Shown here piece after piece: positions 1 through 8,673 of a stretch of DNA of 64,000 nt (the stretch's first letter is position 1; each line of letters begins with the position of its first letter). The DNA is from an uncultured Clostridia bacterium (GTDB lineage Bacteria; Bacillota; Clostridia; Lachnospirales; Anaerotignaceae), in contig CABSIK010000002.1 of NCBI GenBank assembly GCA_902477755.1, positions 248,001-312,000 of the forward strand, read 5' to 3'. Under the pieces are notes generated by a model that was not told the DNA's origin, did not search any database, and was given only the letters and a program-made list of their open reading frames with translations. The position numbers and the translations under genes are program-made.

Positions 1-145
1 TGTAAAACCTGTGCCTGATGAATGGATCAATGAAGAAGGCAATGACATCACACAAGAAATGTTGGATTATCTGATTCCTTTGATTCAGGGTGAAATTCCC
101 TGTGCTTATGAGAATGGTGTGCCTGTGCATTTCCATCTTTCCTGA
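1..145 (+). CDS. C-terminal end of a phosphofructokinase-like protein (partial)
   Basis: An open frame enters from the left edge (first full codon at base 2) and ends at TGA 143-145, giving 47 residues. It reads VKPVPDEWINEEGND, then a PLIQGE segment and a short tail ending in HFHLS. This resembles the C-terminal tail of the PPi/ATP-dependent 6-phosphofructokinase family of Clostridia, which adds the second phosphate to fructose 6-phosphate in glycolysis. Only the tail is visible and the catalytic residues lie outside the window, so the phosphate donor cannot be judged. No clear terminator follows before the next gene. Confidence 0.55.
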   Translation, partial: VKPVPDEWINEEGNDITQEMLDYLIPLIQGEIPCAYENGVPVHFHLS

Positions 146-209
146 TTGATTTCAAAAAAATGTATAAATCAGCCAAAAGTCGTCCATACTTTTCATCGAG
201 GTGGTAGGT

Positions 210-752
210 ATGAAAAGAGGGATTGCGCTTTTGGCTGTTCTTGTTTTTCTCTCCTGTACAGCAGCAGGATATTTGTATACGCAGAGGATACAGGAATCTG
301 TGATACAGGAGGAAAAAAGGGAACAGACAGAACCCGTTGCAACAGAGGAAGCTGTTATTGGGGAAAATGCGGAAATCGTATACCAGTATTACTATACAAA
401 AGATCAAATGACTGCGGAGCAGACGGAGCCAGTGCAAAGCTATCAGGAAGGTTTGAATCTGGCGCAGATACGCAGTATTTATGACGGATGGCAGGTGGTA
501 TTCTTTTCGCCGGATAAAGTGATTCTGCGCAGTACTGTGGAAGGACGCAGTGACGAAAGCTTTCTGCTGGGAGAACAGAATGGTATGCTGGCTGTTTTTC
601 GGGAAGACGCCAACGGAAAAATAACATTATATGAATGTACGGATGTTCCGTTGTCCATACTGCCGGAATTGGAGCGTCAGCAGATACAGGAAGGTGTGCG
701 GATATTGGGAGAAGATAACCTTGCCAGAGTTTTGGCGGATTATATGAGTTGA
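210..752 (+). CDS. BofC-like membrane-anchored or exported protein
   Basis: About 180 residues. The N-terminus (MKRGIALLAVLVFLSC) is a hydrophobic anchor or signal segment. A soluble part follows with a YQYYYTKDQ strand and a region around residues 85-115 (IRSIYDGWQVVFFSPDKVIL) that resembles the BofC C-terminal domain. In Bacillus, BofC restrains the SpoIVB protease during sporulation; whether this protein does so is unknown. The ATG at 210 is preferred over the in-frame GTG at 201 because GAGGTGG (198-204) sits 5-6 bases upstream of it. The gene stands alone: 64 bases after the phosphofructokinase-like tail and 460 before the amylase. Confidence 0.6.
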   Translation: MKRGIALLAVLVFLSCTAAGYLYTQRIQESVIQEEKREQTEPVATEEAVIGENAEIVYQYYYTKDQMTAEQTEPVQSYQEGLNLAQIRSIYDGWQVVFFSPDKVILRSTVEGRSDESFLLGEQNGMLAVFREDANGKITLYECTDVPLSILPELERQQIQEGVRILGEDNLARVLADYMS

Positions 753-1000
753 TTTCCATAAATAAAGAGAAAAGTCATAAAATAGGCGAGGAATACTGGC
801 TTTTGTGGAATTACAGCGGACTTCCTGTATAAAAGCGATTTGACAAGAGTGATAAAATTTTGATGTAAAATAGGAATCATTTATCAAAAATGACGGAGGA
901 ATGTTTGACAAGAGAAGGATTTTTGAAAAAATGATAAAAAGAAATTCGCATTTTTGATTATCCATAAGAAAAAATTTTTGGAAAAATTTTAAAAATGGGC

Positions 1001-1029
1001 TAGACATTTAATGTCCCACATGCTATAAT
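1001..1029 (+). promoter_or_regulatory. Promoter of the amylase operon with embedded CggR-like box
   Basis: TAGACA (1001-1006), a 17-base spacer and TATAAT (1024-1029) with an upstream TG (extended -10). The spacer and -35 overlap GACATTTAATGTCCC (1003-1017). Its reverse complement, GGGACATTAAATGTC, matches the GGGAC-N6-GTC form of the CggR operator and the boxes found upstream of gap in this window. Confidence 0.7.
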
Positions 1030-1035
1030 AACAAC

Positions 1036-1145
1036 TGTGAAAACTCCCCAATATTTTCACATTGCGGTAAGACGCAATCCCAATAAGAAATACCTTCTCT
1101 TTGTGAAAATGAGCAGCCATCGGCAGGTTGCTCATTTTCATTTTG
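1036..1145 (+). promoter_or_regulatory. Structured leader with terminator, candidate attenuator
   Basis: Three hairpins directly follow the predicted transcription start. H1 is TGTGAAAA (1036-1043) with TTTTCACA (1054-1061). H2 is ATTGCG (1061-1066) with CGCAAT (1073-1078). H3 is a perfect 12-bp stem, TGAAAATGAGCA (1104-1115) with TGCTCATTTTCA (1129-1140), followed by TTTTG: a terminator. The right arm of H1 is also complementary to TGTGAAAA at 1102-1109 in the left arm of the terminator, so pairing can switch. It does not match a riboswitch class I know. Confidence 0.55.
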
Positions 1146-1214
1146 TCCAAAAAAGAGTCAGTGTTTGACATGAATTTTCTGGCATATTATAATTGGTGCA
1201 GGGACGGTGAAAAT

Positions 1215-3278
1215 ATGGATTATTATTTGGACTTGGTGCAAAGCGTAAAAAAGAAATACAGACTTTGCAAGGAAGCGTTTTTGCCACAGGCTGTGTTCAG
1301 TGACGAATCGGAAAACTTCCGGAAACCGACAGAACCGTCAGCCAAAGACTTTGTGGAAATTTCCATACTGACTGGACGCAATAATGCGTCAGCGGTATGT
1401 TTATGCGTAAATGACAAAAGATTATTGATGGAACGAGTGGAAAACGGCAGCGTGTTTGATCGCTACCGCGTTGTTCTGCCACCGACGGAAGAAACGGCAA
1501 ACTACTTTTTCCAGATTATATATAATGAAACAACTTATTATTATACAAGAAACGGCGTATCTCAGGAATTTCCCATGGATGGATATTTTCGGCTGCTGCG
1601 GAATCTCCAGACGCCTTCATGGGCAAGAGGGGCAGTGATGTACCAGATTTTTGTAGACCGTTTTTGCAATGGAGATCCTTCCAATGATGTGAAAACGGGG
1701 GAATACAATTATCTGGAAAATCAGGTGCAAGCTGTAAAGGATTGGTATGCTCAGCCGGAGGATGGAGATTTCTGCCATTTTTACGGCGGTGATTTGCAGG
1801 GGATTTTGCAGAAAATGGACTATTTGCAGAATTTGGGTGTGGATGTATTATATCTGAATCCCATCTTTGTTTCCCCCAGCAGTCATAAATACGACATTCA
1901 GGATTATGACCACGTTGACCCACACTTTGGTGTCATTGTAGAGGATTATGACAAAGTGGTGGAACCCGGAGAGAAAAACAGTCAGGCAAAAGCCTATATT
2001 ACCAGAACCACCAGTGAACGGAATCTCATGGAAAGTGATGCCCTTTTCATTCGCTTGGTGGAAGAAGCTCATAAAAGAGGCATGCGTGTCATTTTGGACG
2101 GTGTATTTAACCATTGCGGCGGCTTCCATAAATGGCTGGATCGGGAAGAAATTTATAAATATCAGAAAAAAGGCGCTTATTACTGCAAACAGAGCCCTTA
2201 CCACGATTATTTTTATTGGAAAGAAGACGGTTCTTACGAAGGTTGGTGGGATTATCCCAACCATCCCAAGCTGAATATGGAAAACTGTTCTGCTCTGTAT
2301 TGGGAAATCATGCGTATTGGGCAAAAATGGGTTTCCCCTCCATATAACGCAGACGGCTGGCGTTTGGATGTGGCGGCAGATGTTGGCAAATCAGAGGAAT
2401 TTAATCACAAATTCTGGCATGATTTCCGCAGTGCTGTGAAAAAAGTCAATCCAGAAGCCCTGATTCTGGCGGAGCATTACGGAGATGCGGAAGCATGGCT
2501 CAGAGGTGACCAGTGGGATGGCGTCATGAACTATGATGCTTTTATGGAACCAGTGTCATGGTATTTCACGGGCATTTCCAAACACAGCACAGAATCTCGA
2601 CCAGATTTGAAAAACAATAATGCTGCCTTTTGGAACACTATTCGGTATCAGATGGGCAGAATGCCCGCACAAGCGGCAGGTGTTGCCATGAATGAACTTT
2701 CCAATCACGACCATTCTCGTTTTCTAACCAGAACAAATGGAAAAACTGGACGTCTCCATACAGATGGCGCACAGGCAGCCAATCGTGGTGTCAATAAAGC
2801 AGTATTTCGAGAAGCGGTATTGCTGCAAATGACATGGCCTGGTGCACCTACAGTGTATTATGGGGATGAAGCTGGTGTGACCGGCTGGACAGACCCGGAT
2901 AACCGCAGACCTTTCCCTTGGAATCGGGAAGATGATGAACTGGTGCAGTATCATAAAATACTGATTCATTTGCGAAAAGAACATATTTCTTTGGGGAAAG
3001 GCTCTTTGAAACCTTTGGATACAGAAAATGGTATTCTGGCTTACGGGCGTTTTTGCAAAGAAGAACGATGTCTCATCGTTTGTAATAACCGAGAGGAAGC
3101 TGTGCAGGTTTCTTTGCCTGTATGGGAAATCGGTGTACAGCCCTGCGGCGAAATGGAAATTTTGCTCAAAACAAAAGAAATGGATTATTCAGCGGAAAAA
3201 GAACTGTTGTCAGTGGAAAACGGCATGGTACAGCTGGAAATGCCGCCCCATAGCGGTATTTTGATGAAAGAAGTGTAA
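1215..3278 (+). CDS. GH13 alpha-amylase family enzyme (neopullulanase/cyclomaltodextrinase type)
   Basis: 687 residues, a glycoside hydrolase family 13 enzyme likely to cut alpha-glucans or maltodextrins in the cytoplasm (no signal peptide). An N-terminal beta domain (about 1-125, CBM34-like) precedes the TIM barrel. Catalytic residues are in place: nucleophile Asp385 in GWRLDVAAD, acid/base Glu420 in LILAEHYGD, and transition-state Asp499 in NHDHSRF. DGVFNHCG forms conserved region I. A C-terminal beta domain closes the protein. The ATG at 1215 is chosen because the upstream in-frame ATGs lack ribosome binding sites and extend into the leader, whereas GGGACGGTGA lies just before 1215. It is followed after 3 bases by the pseudouridine synthase gene, so they form an operon. 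Confidence 0.85.
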   Translation: MDYYLDLVQSVKKKYRLCKEAFLPQAVFSDESENFRKPTEPSAKDFVEISILTGRNNASAVCLCVNDKRLLMERVENGSVFDRYRVVLPPTEETANYFFQIIYNETTYYYTRNGVSQEFPMDGYFRLLRNLQTPSWARGAVMYQIFVDRFCNGDPSNDVKTGEYNYLENQVQAVKDWYAQPEDGDFCHFYGGDLQGILQKMDYLQNLGVDVLYLNPIFVSPSSHKYDIQDYDHVDPHFGVIVEDYDKVVEPGEKNSQAKAYITRTTSERNLMESDALFIRLVEEAHKRGMRVILDGVFNHCGGFHKWLDREEIYKYQKKGAYYCKQSPYHDYFYWKEDGSYEGWWDYPNHPKLNMENCSALYWEIMRIGQKWVSPPYNADGWRLDVAADVGKSEEFNHKFWHDFRSAVKKVNPEALILAEHYGDAEAWLRGDQWDGVMNYDAFMEPVSWYFTGISKHSTESRPDLKNNNAAFWNTIRYQMGRMPAQAAGVAMNELSNHDHSRFLTRTNGKTGRLHTDGAQAANRGVNKAVFREAVLLQMTWPGAPTVYYGDEAGVTGWTDPDNRRPFPWNREDDELVQYHKILIHLRKEHISLGKGSLKPLDTENGILAYGRFCKEERCLIVCNNREEAVQVSLPVWEIGVQPCGEMEILLKTKEMDYSAEKELLSVENGMVQLEMPPHSGILMKEV

Positions 3279-3281
3279 GTT

Positions 3282-3959
3282 ATGGATTTGCAGATATTAT
3301 TTGAAAATACAGATATGGTAGCAGTGGAAAAACCACAGGGCATGCCTGCCCAGCCAGACAGAACAGGGGATGCAGATTTGCTTTCTCTGCTGTCAGTACA
3401 GATGAAGCAGGAATTGGGTCTGGTACATCGTTTGGATCGCCCTGTTGGGGGCATTATGGTGTTTGCCAAGACAAAACAGGCTGAAGCAGCCCTTTCCAAA
3501 ATGATGCAGGCTGGCGGCTGGCGGAAATCTTATCTGACTGTCCTTTGGGGCACTTTGGAAGAAAAAAGCGGTACATGGACAGATTATCTTTTCAAAAATG
3601 CCAGAACCAATCTGTCAGAAGTGGTGCTTCCTTCCAGAAAAGGCGCAAAGAAAGCCATTCTGCATTATAAAGTACTGACAGAAACAACATGGAATGAGCA
3701 GCCCCTTTCTCTGGTGGAAATCACATTGGAAACAGGGCGGCATCATCAGATTCGTGTCCAGACTTCACACCATGGCGCACCCATTTGGGGCGACAGAAAA
3801 TATAATACATTACAGCCCATGAGAGGCGTTGGCAACATGGCTTTGTGGTCATGGAAACTGGAGGGGAAATGGGAAAAACAGAAGGATGGTTTTTCCATTC
3901 GTTCCTTGCCAAGCGATATGCCATTTTCGCTTTTTTCGGAAAAATTGGGAGAATTGTAA
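3282..3959 (+). CDS. RluA-family pseudouridine synthase
   Basis: 225 residues. It isomerises uridine to pseudouridine in rRNA or tRNA. The HRLDRPVGG motif carries the catalytic Asp52, and the ETGRHHQIRVQ segment (about 147-157) is the other family hallmark. There is no S4 domain at the N-terminus, so it is a short stand-alone form; the target base cannot be told. It starts 3 bases after the amylase stop, likely co-transcribed and translationally coupled. Confidence 0.85.
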   Translation: MDLQILFENTDMVAVEKPQGMPAQPDRTGDADLLSLLSVQMKQELGLVHRLDRPVGGIMVFAKTKQAEAALSKMMQAGGWRKSYLTVLWGTLEEKSGTWTDYLFKNARTNLSEVVLPSRKGAKKAILHYKVLTETTWNEQPLSLVEITLETGRHHQIRVQTSHHGAPIWGDRKYNTLQPMRGVGNMALWSWKLEGKWEKQKDGFSIRSLPSDMPFSLFSEKLGEL

Positions 3960-3969
3960 AAAAGTTGTT

Positions 3970-3998
3970 TTGCTTTTTTTTGCAATGTGTATTATAAT
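3970..3998 (+). promoter_or_regulatory. Promoter of clpC
   Basis: TTGCTT (3970-3975), 17 bases, TATAAT (3993-3998). No copy of the Bacillus CtsR heptad repeat is evident around it. Confidence 0.55.
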
Positions 3999-4020
3999 GT
4001 TCTTGAAAATAGAGAAACAG

Positions 4021-4086
4021 ATAAAAGAACAGCAATGTTCTTTTATTTTCATCATAAAATTAGCAATCACAAAGGTGGTTGGCTAA
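4021..4086 (+). promoter_or_regulatory. Two consecutive hairpins in the clpC leader
   Basis: The first is a perfect 11-bp stem, ATAAAAGAACA (4021-4031) and TGTTCTTTTAT (4036-4046), with a GCAA loop and a short T-rich tail, so it could terminate. The second runs from TTAGC (about 4061) to GGCTAA (ending about 4086) with one bulged base and an AAAG loop. Both lie between the predicted promoter and the start codon. Confidence 0.45.
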
Positions 4087-4104
4087 CAAAATAAAGGACG
4101 GTGA

Positions 4105-6558
4105 ATGACAATGCAAGGAAAATTTACAAATAAAGCCCAGGAAGTGCTGAAAAGAGCCCAGGAGGCTGCTTTGAAGCTGGGAAATAAATATGTAGGAACA
4201 GAACATATTTTGTTGGGACTGACATTGGTCAGCGACAGTGTAGCCGCAAAAGCACTGGAAAGTCAGGGTGTTACCTATCATCAGGTTATGGACAAAATCC
4301 AGTCTATGACAGGGGGCACTTCTGCTTACTATATTCCTGCGGACTTTACACCTCGTGCAAAACGCGTGGTGGAAAGCAGTGTGCAGGAAGCATTCCGTAT
4401 GGGTACTGGTTATGTAGGTACAGAACATATCCTCATTGCCTTGATTCGGGAAAATGATAATATCGCTGTACGGATTATGGTATCTTTGGATTTGAATCTC
4501 CAGCGTTTGTATGATGACATCATGAATATGCTGGGAGAAGGGGAAGACCAGAACGGCAATGCCCGTGGCATGAACAGCCAGGGAGAAAAACAGGAAAAAA
4601 GTGCCACAGAAACACTGGATAAATTCAGCCGTGACATGACAGCACTGGCAAAGAAAAATAAATTTGACCCCATTGTTGGCAGAGATAAGGAAATTGAACG
4701 GATTGTGCAGATTTTGAGCCGCCGTACCAAAAACAATCCTTGTCTGGTAGGTGATCCCGGTGTGGGCAAAACTGCCATTGTAGAAGGTCTTGCTCAGAAA
4801 ATCGCAGAAGGCAATGTGCCTGATACTTTGAAAAATAAAAGAATTGTGGGTCTGGATCTTTCTGCCATGGTAGCTGGCTCCAAATACCGTGGGGAATTTG
4901 AAGAACGTATGAAAAAAGCCATGGACGAAGTAAAAGCCGATGGCAATATCATTCTGTTTGTGGACGAAATTCATACCATTATTGGTGCAGGGGCTGCGGA
5001 AGGCGCCATTGACGCATCCAATATTCTGAAACCTGCTCTTTCCCGTGGGGAAATCCAGCTCATTGGTGCCACTACATTAGAAGAATATCGCAAACATATT
5101 GAAAAAGACGCTGCTTTTGAACGTCGTTTCCAGCCTGTGAAAGTGGAAGAACCCGATGAACAGGCGGCAGTGGCAATGCTGAAGGCTTTGCGTGATAAAT
5201 ACGAAATGCATCATAAAGTGACCATTTCCGATGATGCCATTGAGGCGGCTGTGAAACTGTCTTCCAGATATGTATCTGACCGTTTCCTGCCGGATAAAGC
5301 CATTGACCTCATTGATGAGGCTGCTTCCCGTCTGCGTCTGAAAACATTCAGTGCGCCGGATAATGTGGCAGAAATGGAAGCAAAACTGGCAGAAATGGAA
5401 AAAGAAAAAGAAGCGGCCATCAAGACAGAGGAATTTGAAAAGGCTGCGGAAATCAAACGGGCACAGGATGCCCTTCGTGCCCAGTGGAAAGAAGCCAAAA
5501 AAGAATGGGAAAACAACCATGAAAATCAGGCGCAGGTAGTCACTAGAGAAGAAGTGGCAGAAGTGGTATCTGTTTGGACAGGTGTGCCTTTGCAGAGCTT
5601 GCAGGAAGAAGAAAGCCAGCGGCTTTTGCATCTGGAAGATACCTTGCATCAGCGTGTCATTGGGCAGTCAGAAGCGGTAAAAGCGCTGGCAAAAGCCATC
5701 CGCCGCGGCAGAGTTGGTTTGAAAGACCCCAATCGCCCCATCGGTTCCTTCCTGTTCTTGGGGCCTACAGGTGTTGGTAAAACAGAATTGTCCAAAGCTT
5801 TGGCAGAAGCCCTCTTTGGGGATGAAGATGCCATGATTCGTATCGATATGTCCGAATACATGGAGAAACACAGCGTATCCCGTATGGTAGGTTCTCCTCC
5901 GGGTTATGTGGGCTACGAAGAAGGCGGTCAGCTTAGCGAAAAGGTTCGCCGAAATCCTTATTCTGTTGTACTGTTTGATGAAATCGAAAAGGCATCTCCT
6001 GATGTATTCAATGTATTGTTACAGGTGCTGGACGATGGTCATATCACCGATGGTCAGGGCAGAAAAGTGGATTTCAAAAACACAGTCATCATCATGACTT
6101 CCAATGCCGGCGCAAGAAGCATTGTAGAGCCCAAACGTGTAGGCTTTACCAGCATGGAAACAGAAGAACAGAGTTATCAGAACATGAAGAAAAACGTCAT
6201 GGAAGAAGTGCGCCATATTTTCAAACCGGAGTTCCTGAACCGAATTGATGATATGATCGTGTTCCATTCCCTGACACAGGAAGATATTCTGGAAATCGTG
6301 AAACTCATGACCAGAACCGTTTCCAAACGCATCAAAGAAAATATGGACATTACCGTAACCTTTACGGATAAAGCACTGGAAAAAATCGCGGAAGAAGGCT
6401 ATGATAAAGCCTTTGGCGCAAGACCTCTCCGTCGTGCCATCCAGTCCCACATTGAGGATGCTTTTGCGGAAGAATATCTCATGGGCAACTTCAAAGCAGG
6501 GGATAAAGTTTCTGTTGGGCTGAAAACAAACGGCTTCCTTTTCCGTGTGGTAAAATGA
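4105..6558 (+). CDS. clpC: ATP-dependent Clp protease ATP-binding subunit ClpC
   Basis: 817 residues, the AAA+ unfoldase that feeds substrates to ClpP. It has an N-terminal double Clp-N repeat (about 1-145), a first AAA+ module with Walker A GDPGVGKT (about 216) and Walker B ILFVDEIH, a UVR-like/coiled-coil middle (about 415-480), and a second module with GPTGVGKT (about 553), VVLFDEIEKA and the C-terminal D2-small domain. The usual ctsR-mcsA-mcsB genes are not upstream, but radA still follows, a remnant of the Bacillus clpC-radA order. The ATG at 4105 is preferred because AAGGA (4094-4098) is well spaced to it; a second ATG at 4111 is possible. Confidence 0.95.
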   Translation: MTMQGKFTNKAQEVLKRAQEAALKLGNKYVGTEHILLGLTLVSDSVAAKALESQGVTYHQVMDKIQSMTGGTSAYYIPADFTPRAKRVVESSVQEAFRMGTGYVGTEHILIALIRENDNIAVRIMVSLDLNLQRLYDDIMNMLGEGEDQNGNARGMNSQGEKQEKSATETLDKFSRDMTALAKKNKFDPIVGRDKEIERIVQILSRRTKNNPCLVGDPGVGKTAIVEGLAQKIAEGNVPDTLKNKRIVGLDLSAMVAGSKYRGEFEERMKKAMDEVKADGNIILFVDEIHTIIGAGAAEGAIDASNILKPALSRGEIQLIGATTLEEYRKHIEKDAAFERRFQPVKVEEPDEQAAVAMLKALRDKYEMHHKVTISDDAIEAAVKLSSRYVSDRFLPDKAIDLIDEAASRLRLKTFSAPDNVAEMEAKLAEMEKEKEAAIKTEEFEKAAEIKRAQDALRAQWKEAKKEWENNHENQAQVVTREEVAEVVSVWTGVPLQSLQEEESQRLLHLEDTLHQRVIGQSEAVKALAKAIRRGRVGLKDPNRPIGSFLFLGPTGVGKTELSKALAEALFGDEDAMIRIDMSEYMEKHSVSRMVGSPPGYVGYEEGGQLSEKVRRNPYSVVLFDEIEKASPDVFNVLLQVLDDGHITDGQGRKVDFKNTVIIMTSNAGARSIVEPKRVGFTSMETEEQSYQNMKKNVMEEVRHIFKPEFLNRIDDMIVFHSLTQEDILEIVKLMTRTVSKRIKENMDITVTFTDKALEKIAEEGYDKAFGARPLRRAIQSHIEDAFAEEYLMGNFKAGDKVSVGLKTNGFLFRVVK

Positions 6559-6614
6559 ACCAACAAACATGCAGAAAAAAGCAGAATTTTGGTATATACC
6601 TGCGGCAGGTTTTG

Positions 6615-6642
6615 TGATATAATCAATCTGATATAATATCAG
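6615..6642 (+). promoter_or_regulatory. Extended -10 promoter and 15-bp palindrome
   Basis: TGATATAAT (6615-6623) is an extended -10 with a poor -35. Just downstream lies the palindrome CTGATATAATATCAG (6628-6642), a possible operator for the small gene that follows. Confidence 0.4.
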
Positions 6643-6709
6643 AAATATTACCGTGCATATTCTTGTTCGGAATAGACAATAAAGAAAGGACGCTTGGGAG
6701 GTAAGCAAC

Positions 6710-7123
6710 ATGGCAGTAATTGAGGAATTGATTAGAAAAGAAGATGACGGCAGCATCAGCTTCGGCAACTACCTGATGGATGAAAAGAAAAAAGTGCTGG
6801 ACTTTGAAGTGCAGGGCGATTTGTATAAAGTAAAAACATTTAAAGAAATCACAAAACTGGAAAAGAACGGTAAAATGCTGCTGGAAGCAGTACCCGGCGC
6901 AACTGTTCTGAACTTCGCACAGGATGAAAGAGGTGTTTCCTTCCAGGTGGAAGCAGAAGAAGATGTTCAGCTGACACTGGAACTGGAAGCAGATACAGAA
7001 TATAAAATTCTGGTTGACGACGTAAACGTTGGCAAAATGAAAACAAATATGACAGGCAAAGTGACATTCTCTGTAGAAATCCAGAGAAATGCAACTGCTG
7101 TAAAAATTGAAAAAATCGGCTAA
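6710..7123 (+). CDS. Small conserved protein of unknown function
   Basis: 137 residues, soluble and acidic, with many alternating charged and hydrophobic residues as in a beta-rich fold (for example LTLELEADTEYKILVDDVNVG). I recall close relatives in Lachnospiraceae genomes annotated as endosialidase, but no catalytic motif of a sialidase (no Asp boxes) is present and I would not use that name. GGAGGTAAGCAAC precedes the ATG. It lies between clpC and radA with its own promoter and a terminator after it, so it appears to be a single-gene unit. Confidence 0.6.
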   Translation: MAVIEELIRKEDDGSISFGNYLMDEKKKVLDFEVQGDLYKVKTFKEITKLEKNGKMLLEAVPGATVLNFAQDERGVSFQVEAEEDVQLTLELEADTEYKILVDDVNVGKMKTNMTGKVTFSVEIQRNATAVKIEKIG

Positions 7124-7152
7124 AATCTGATTTTTCGGTACATGATGAAAAG

Positions 7153-7191
7153 AAAATCGATAGAGTCTTGCAGAAGGCTTTATCGATTTTT
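7153..7191 (+). terminator. Rho-independent terminator
   Basis: AAAATCGATA (7153-7162) pairs with TATCGATTTT (7181-7190) with further inner pairing and a T-rich tail. Its core (GATAGA, CTTGCA, AAGG, TTTATC) resembles the terminator at 20270-20309. Confidence 0.75.
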
Positions 7192-7247
7192 GTTTATCTG
7201 TCTGTTTTTGTGATGACAACAGAAAAGGTTATCATCGAGGTGGAAGA

Positions 7248-8636
7248 ATGAGAGTAAAAACATCTTATATTTGCGGTGAATGTGGATACAAAAGCTCAAA
7301 ATGGATGGGAAAATGCCCGGAATGTGGAGAGTGGAACACATTTTCTGAACAGGAAGAAACGAAAAAGGAAAAAAGCGGCCCAAAACCTGTGCAGCTGACC
7401 CTTTCCCGTCTGAAAGAAGTGGAAAGCAGTAAAAGTCAGCGGCTTTTGACAGGTATCGGGGAGTTTGACAGAGTCATGGGTGGCGGTATTGTACGGGATT
7501 CCGTAACGATTTTGACATCTCCTCCCGGCGGCGGCAAATCCACATTGTCTTTGAAGGTGGCATACCAACTGGCAAATGCTGGCTATCGTGTGTTATATGC
7601 AACAGGGGAGGAAAGTGACAGCCAGATCAAGAATCGAGCGGATAGGATACTGGGAGATATTGCGGATAATATCTGGATTTTGGCAGACACCTCCATGGAT
7701 GCTGTATTGTCTGCCGTTGGAGAAGTAGACCCGGATTTGATTATTCTGGACAGTATCCAGACATTCTCACTGGCGGAATTTTATCCGGCTAGGGCAGGCA
7801 ATCCCACCCAGACTATGGAATGTGCGTCTGCCTTGGTGCAGTGTGCAAAGGATAAGCGCAGACAGCGGGCAGTGCTCATGATTGGGCAGATGAATAAGAA
7901 TGATGAGATTGCCGGACTCCGTGCATTGGAACATCTGGTGGATACGGTTTTGGTGCTGGAAGGGGAAGGTGCTGACGAGCTTCGTGGGCTTTTGGCAACA
8001 AAGAACCGTTTCGGCAGCACTGGAGAAATGGGCTTTTTTGCCATGACGGAAAAGGGGCTGCGTTCCATTGACAATCCATCTGAATATTTCATCACCAAAC
8101 GCAATCGAAATGAACTGGTTTCCGGCAGTGCTGTTACGGTTTTGCGAGAAGGCTCCCGTCCCATTGTGACAGAAGTGGAAAGTCTGGTTTCCCAGTCCTT
8201 TACACCATATCCTTCCCGTATCAGCGAAACCATGAAAAAAGATACCCTTCACACCCTCCTTTCCATTTTGGAACAGCGGGGCAATGTGAAGCTGTATGAT
8301 AAAAATGTGGTGGTTAAGACCACAGGGGGCTTGTTTTTAAAAGAACAGGCGGCAAATCTGGCAGTGCTCATGAGCATTGTTTCCTCTGTGAAAAACAGAC
8401 CCATTCCGCCGGATTGGGCTTTTATTGCCGACGTGGGGCTGACAGGAGAATTGAAACGGGTACCTGCCATGGAAAGCCGTTTGAAGGAGCTTGATCGGCT
8501 GGGATATGCAAAAATCATTGTGGCAAAAGGCGCTGCAGGGCAGGTAGTTTTGCAGCATGCAGAAGTGGTTGAATGTCGTCTTTTGCAGGATGTTATGGCA
8601 ATTTTGACAGGATTTTACAGCAAAATGCGTGATTGA
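7248..8636 (+). CDS. radA: DNA repair protein RadA
   Basis: 462 residues, full length. RadA is a RecA-like ATPase and branch-migration helicase that processes recombination intermediates. An N-terminal C4 zinc finger (Cys9, Cys12, Cys23, Cys26) is followed by a RecA core with Walker A SPPGGGKST (91-99), Walker B LIILD (about 164-168), the family-specific KNRFGS motif (252-257) and a C-terminal Lon-protease-like domain. The Walker A loop starts with Ser where many RadA proteins have Gly. GAGGTGGAAG precedes the ATG. Confidence 0.95.
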   Translation: MRVKTSYICGECGYKSSKWMGKCPECGEWNTFSEQEETKKEKSGPKPVQLTLSRLKEVESSKSQRLLTGIGEFDRVMGGGIVRDSVTILTSPPGGGKSTLSLKVAYQLANAGYRVLYATGEESDSQIKNRADRILGDIADNIWILADTSMDAVLSAVGEVDPDLIILDSIQTFSLAEFYPARAGNPTQTMECASALVQCAKDKRRQRAVLMIGQMNKNDEIAGLRALEHLVDTVLVLEGEGADELRGLLATKNRFGSTGEMGFFAMTEKGLRSIDNPSEYFITKRNRNELVSGSAVTVLREGSRPIVTEVESLVSQSFTPYPSRISETMKKDTLHTLLSILEQRGNVKLYDKNVVVKTTGGLFLKEQAANLAVLMSIVSSVKNRPIPPDWAFIADVGLTGELKRVPAMESRLKELDRLGYAKIIVAKGAAGQVVLQHAEVVECRLLQDVMAILTGFYSKMRD

Positions 8637-8673
8637 TTCTCTGTATCTTCTGGCGTTCATTGTATTTTTATAG

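Larger units (their letters stand above)
753..1214 (+). other. 462-base intergenic stretch: AT-rich, then promoter and structured leader
   Basis: No credible gene is seen. Bases 753-1000 are AT-rich and contain two TTGACA words (840-845 and 905-910) without well-spaced -10 boxes. The right half carries a strong promoter (1001-1029), a CggR-like box inside it and three hairpins before the amylase start; these are listed separately. Confidence 0.6.

Noticed and set aside
840..938. TTGACA words at 840 and 905 as additional promoters before the amylase
   Set aside because: The nearest -10-like sequences are 20 or more bases away, so spacing is poor; the promoter at 1001-1029 is far better.
1036..1145. 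A c-di-GMP-I riboswitch (GACGCAA is present)
   Set aside because: The conserved tetraloop/receptor and the other GEMM core bases are missing; only the short GACGCAA word matches.
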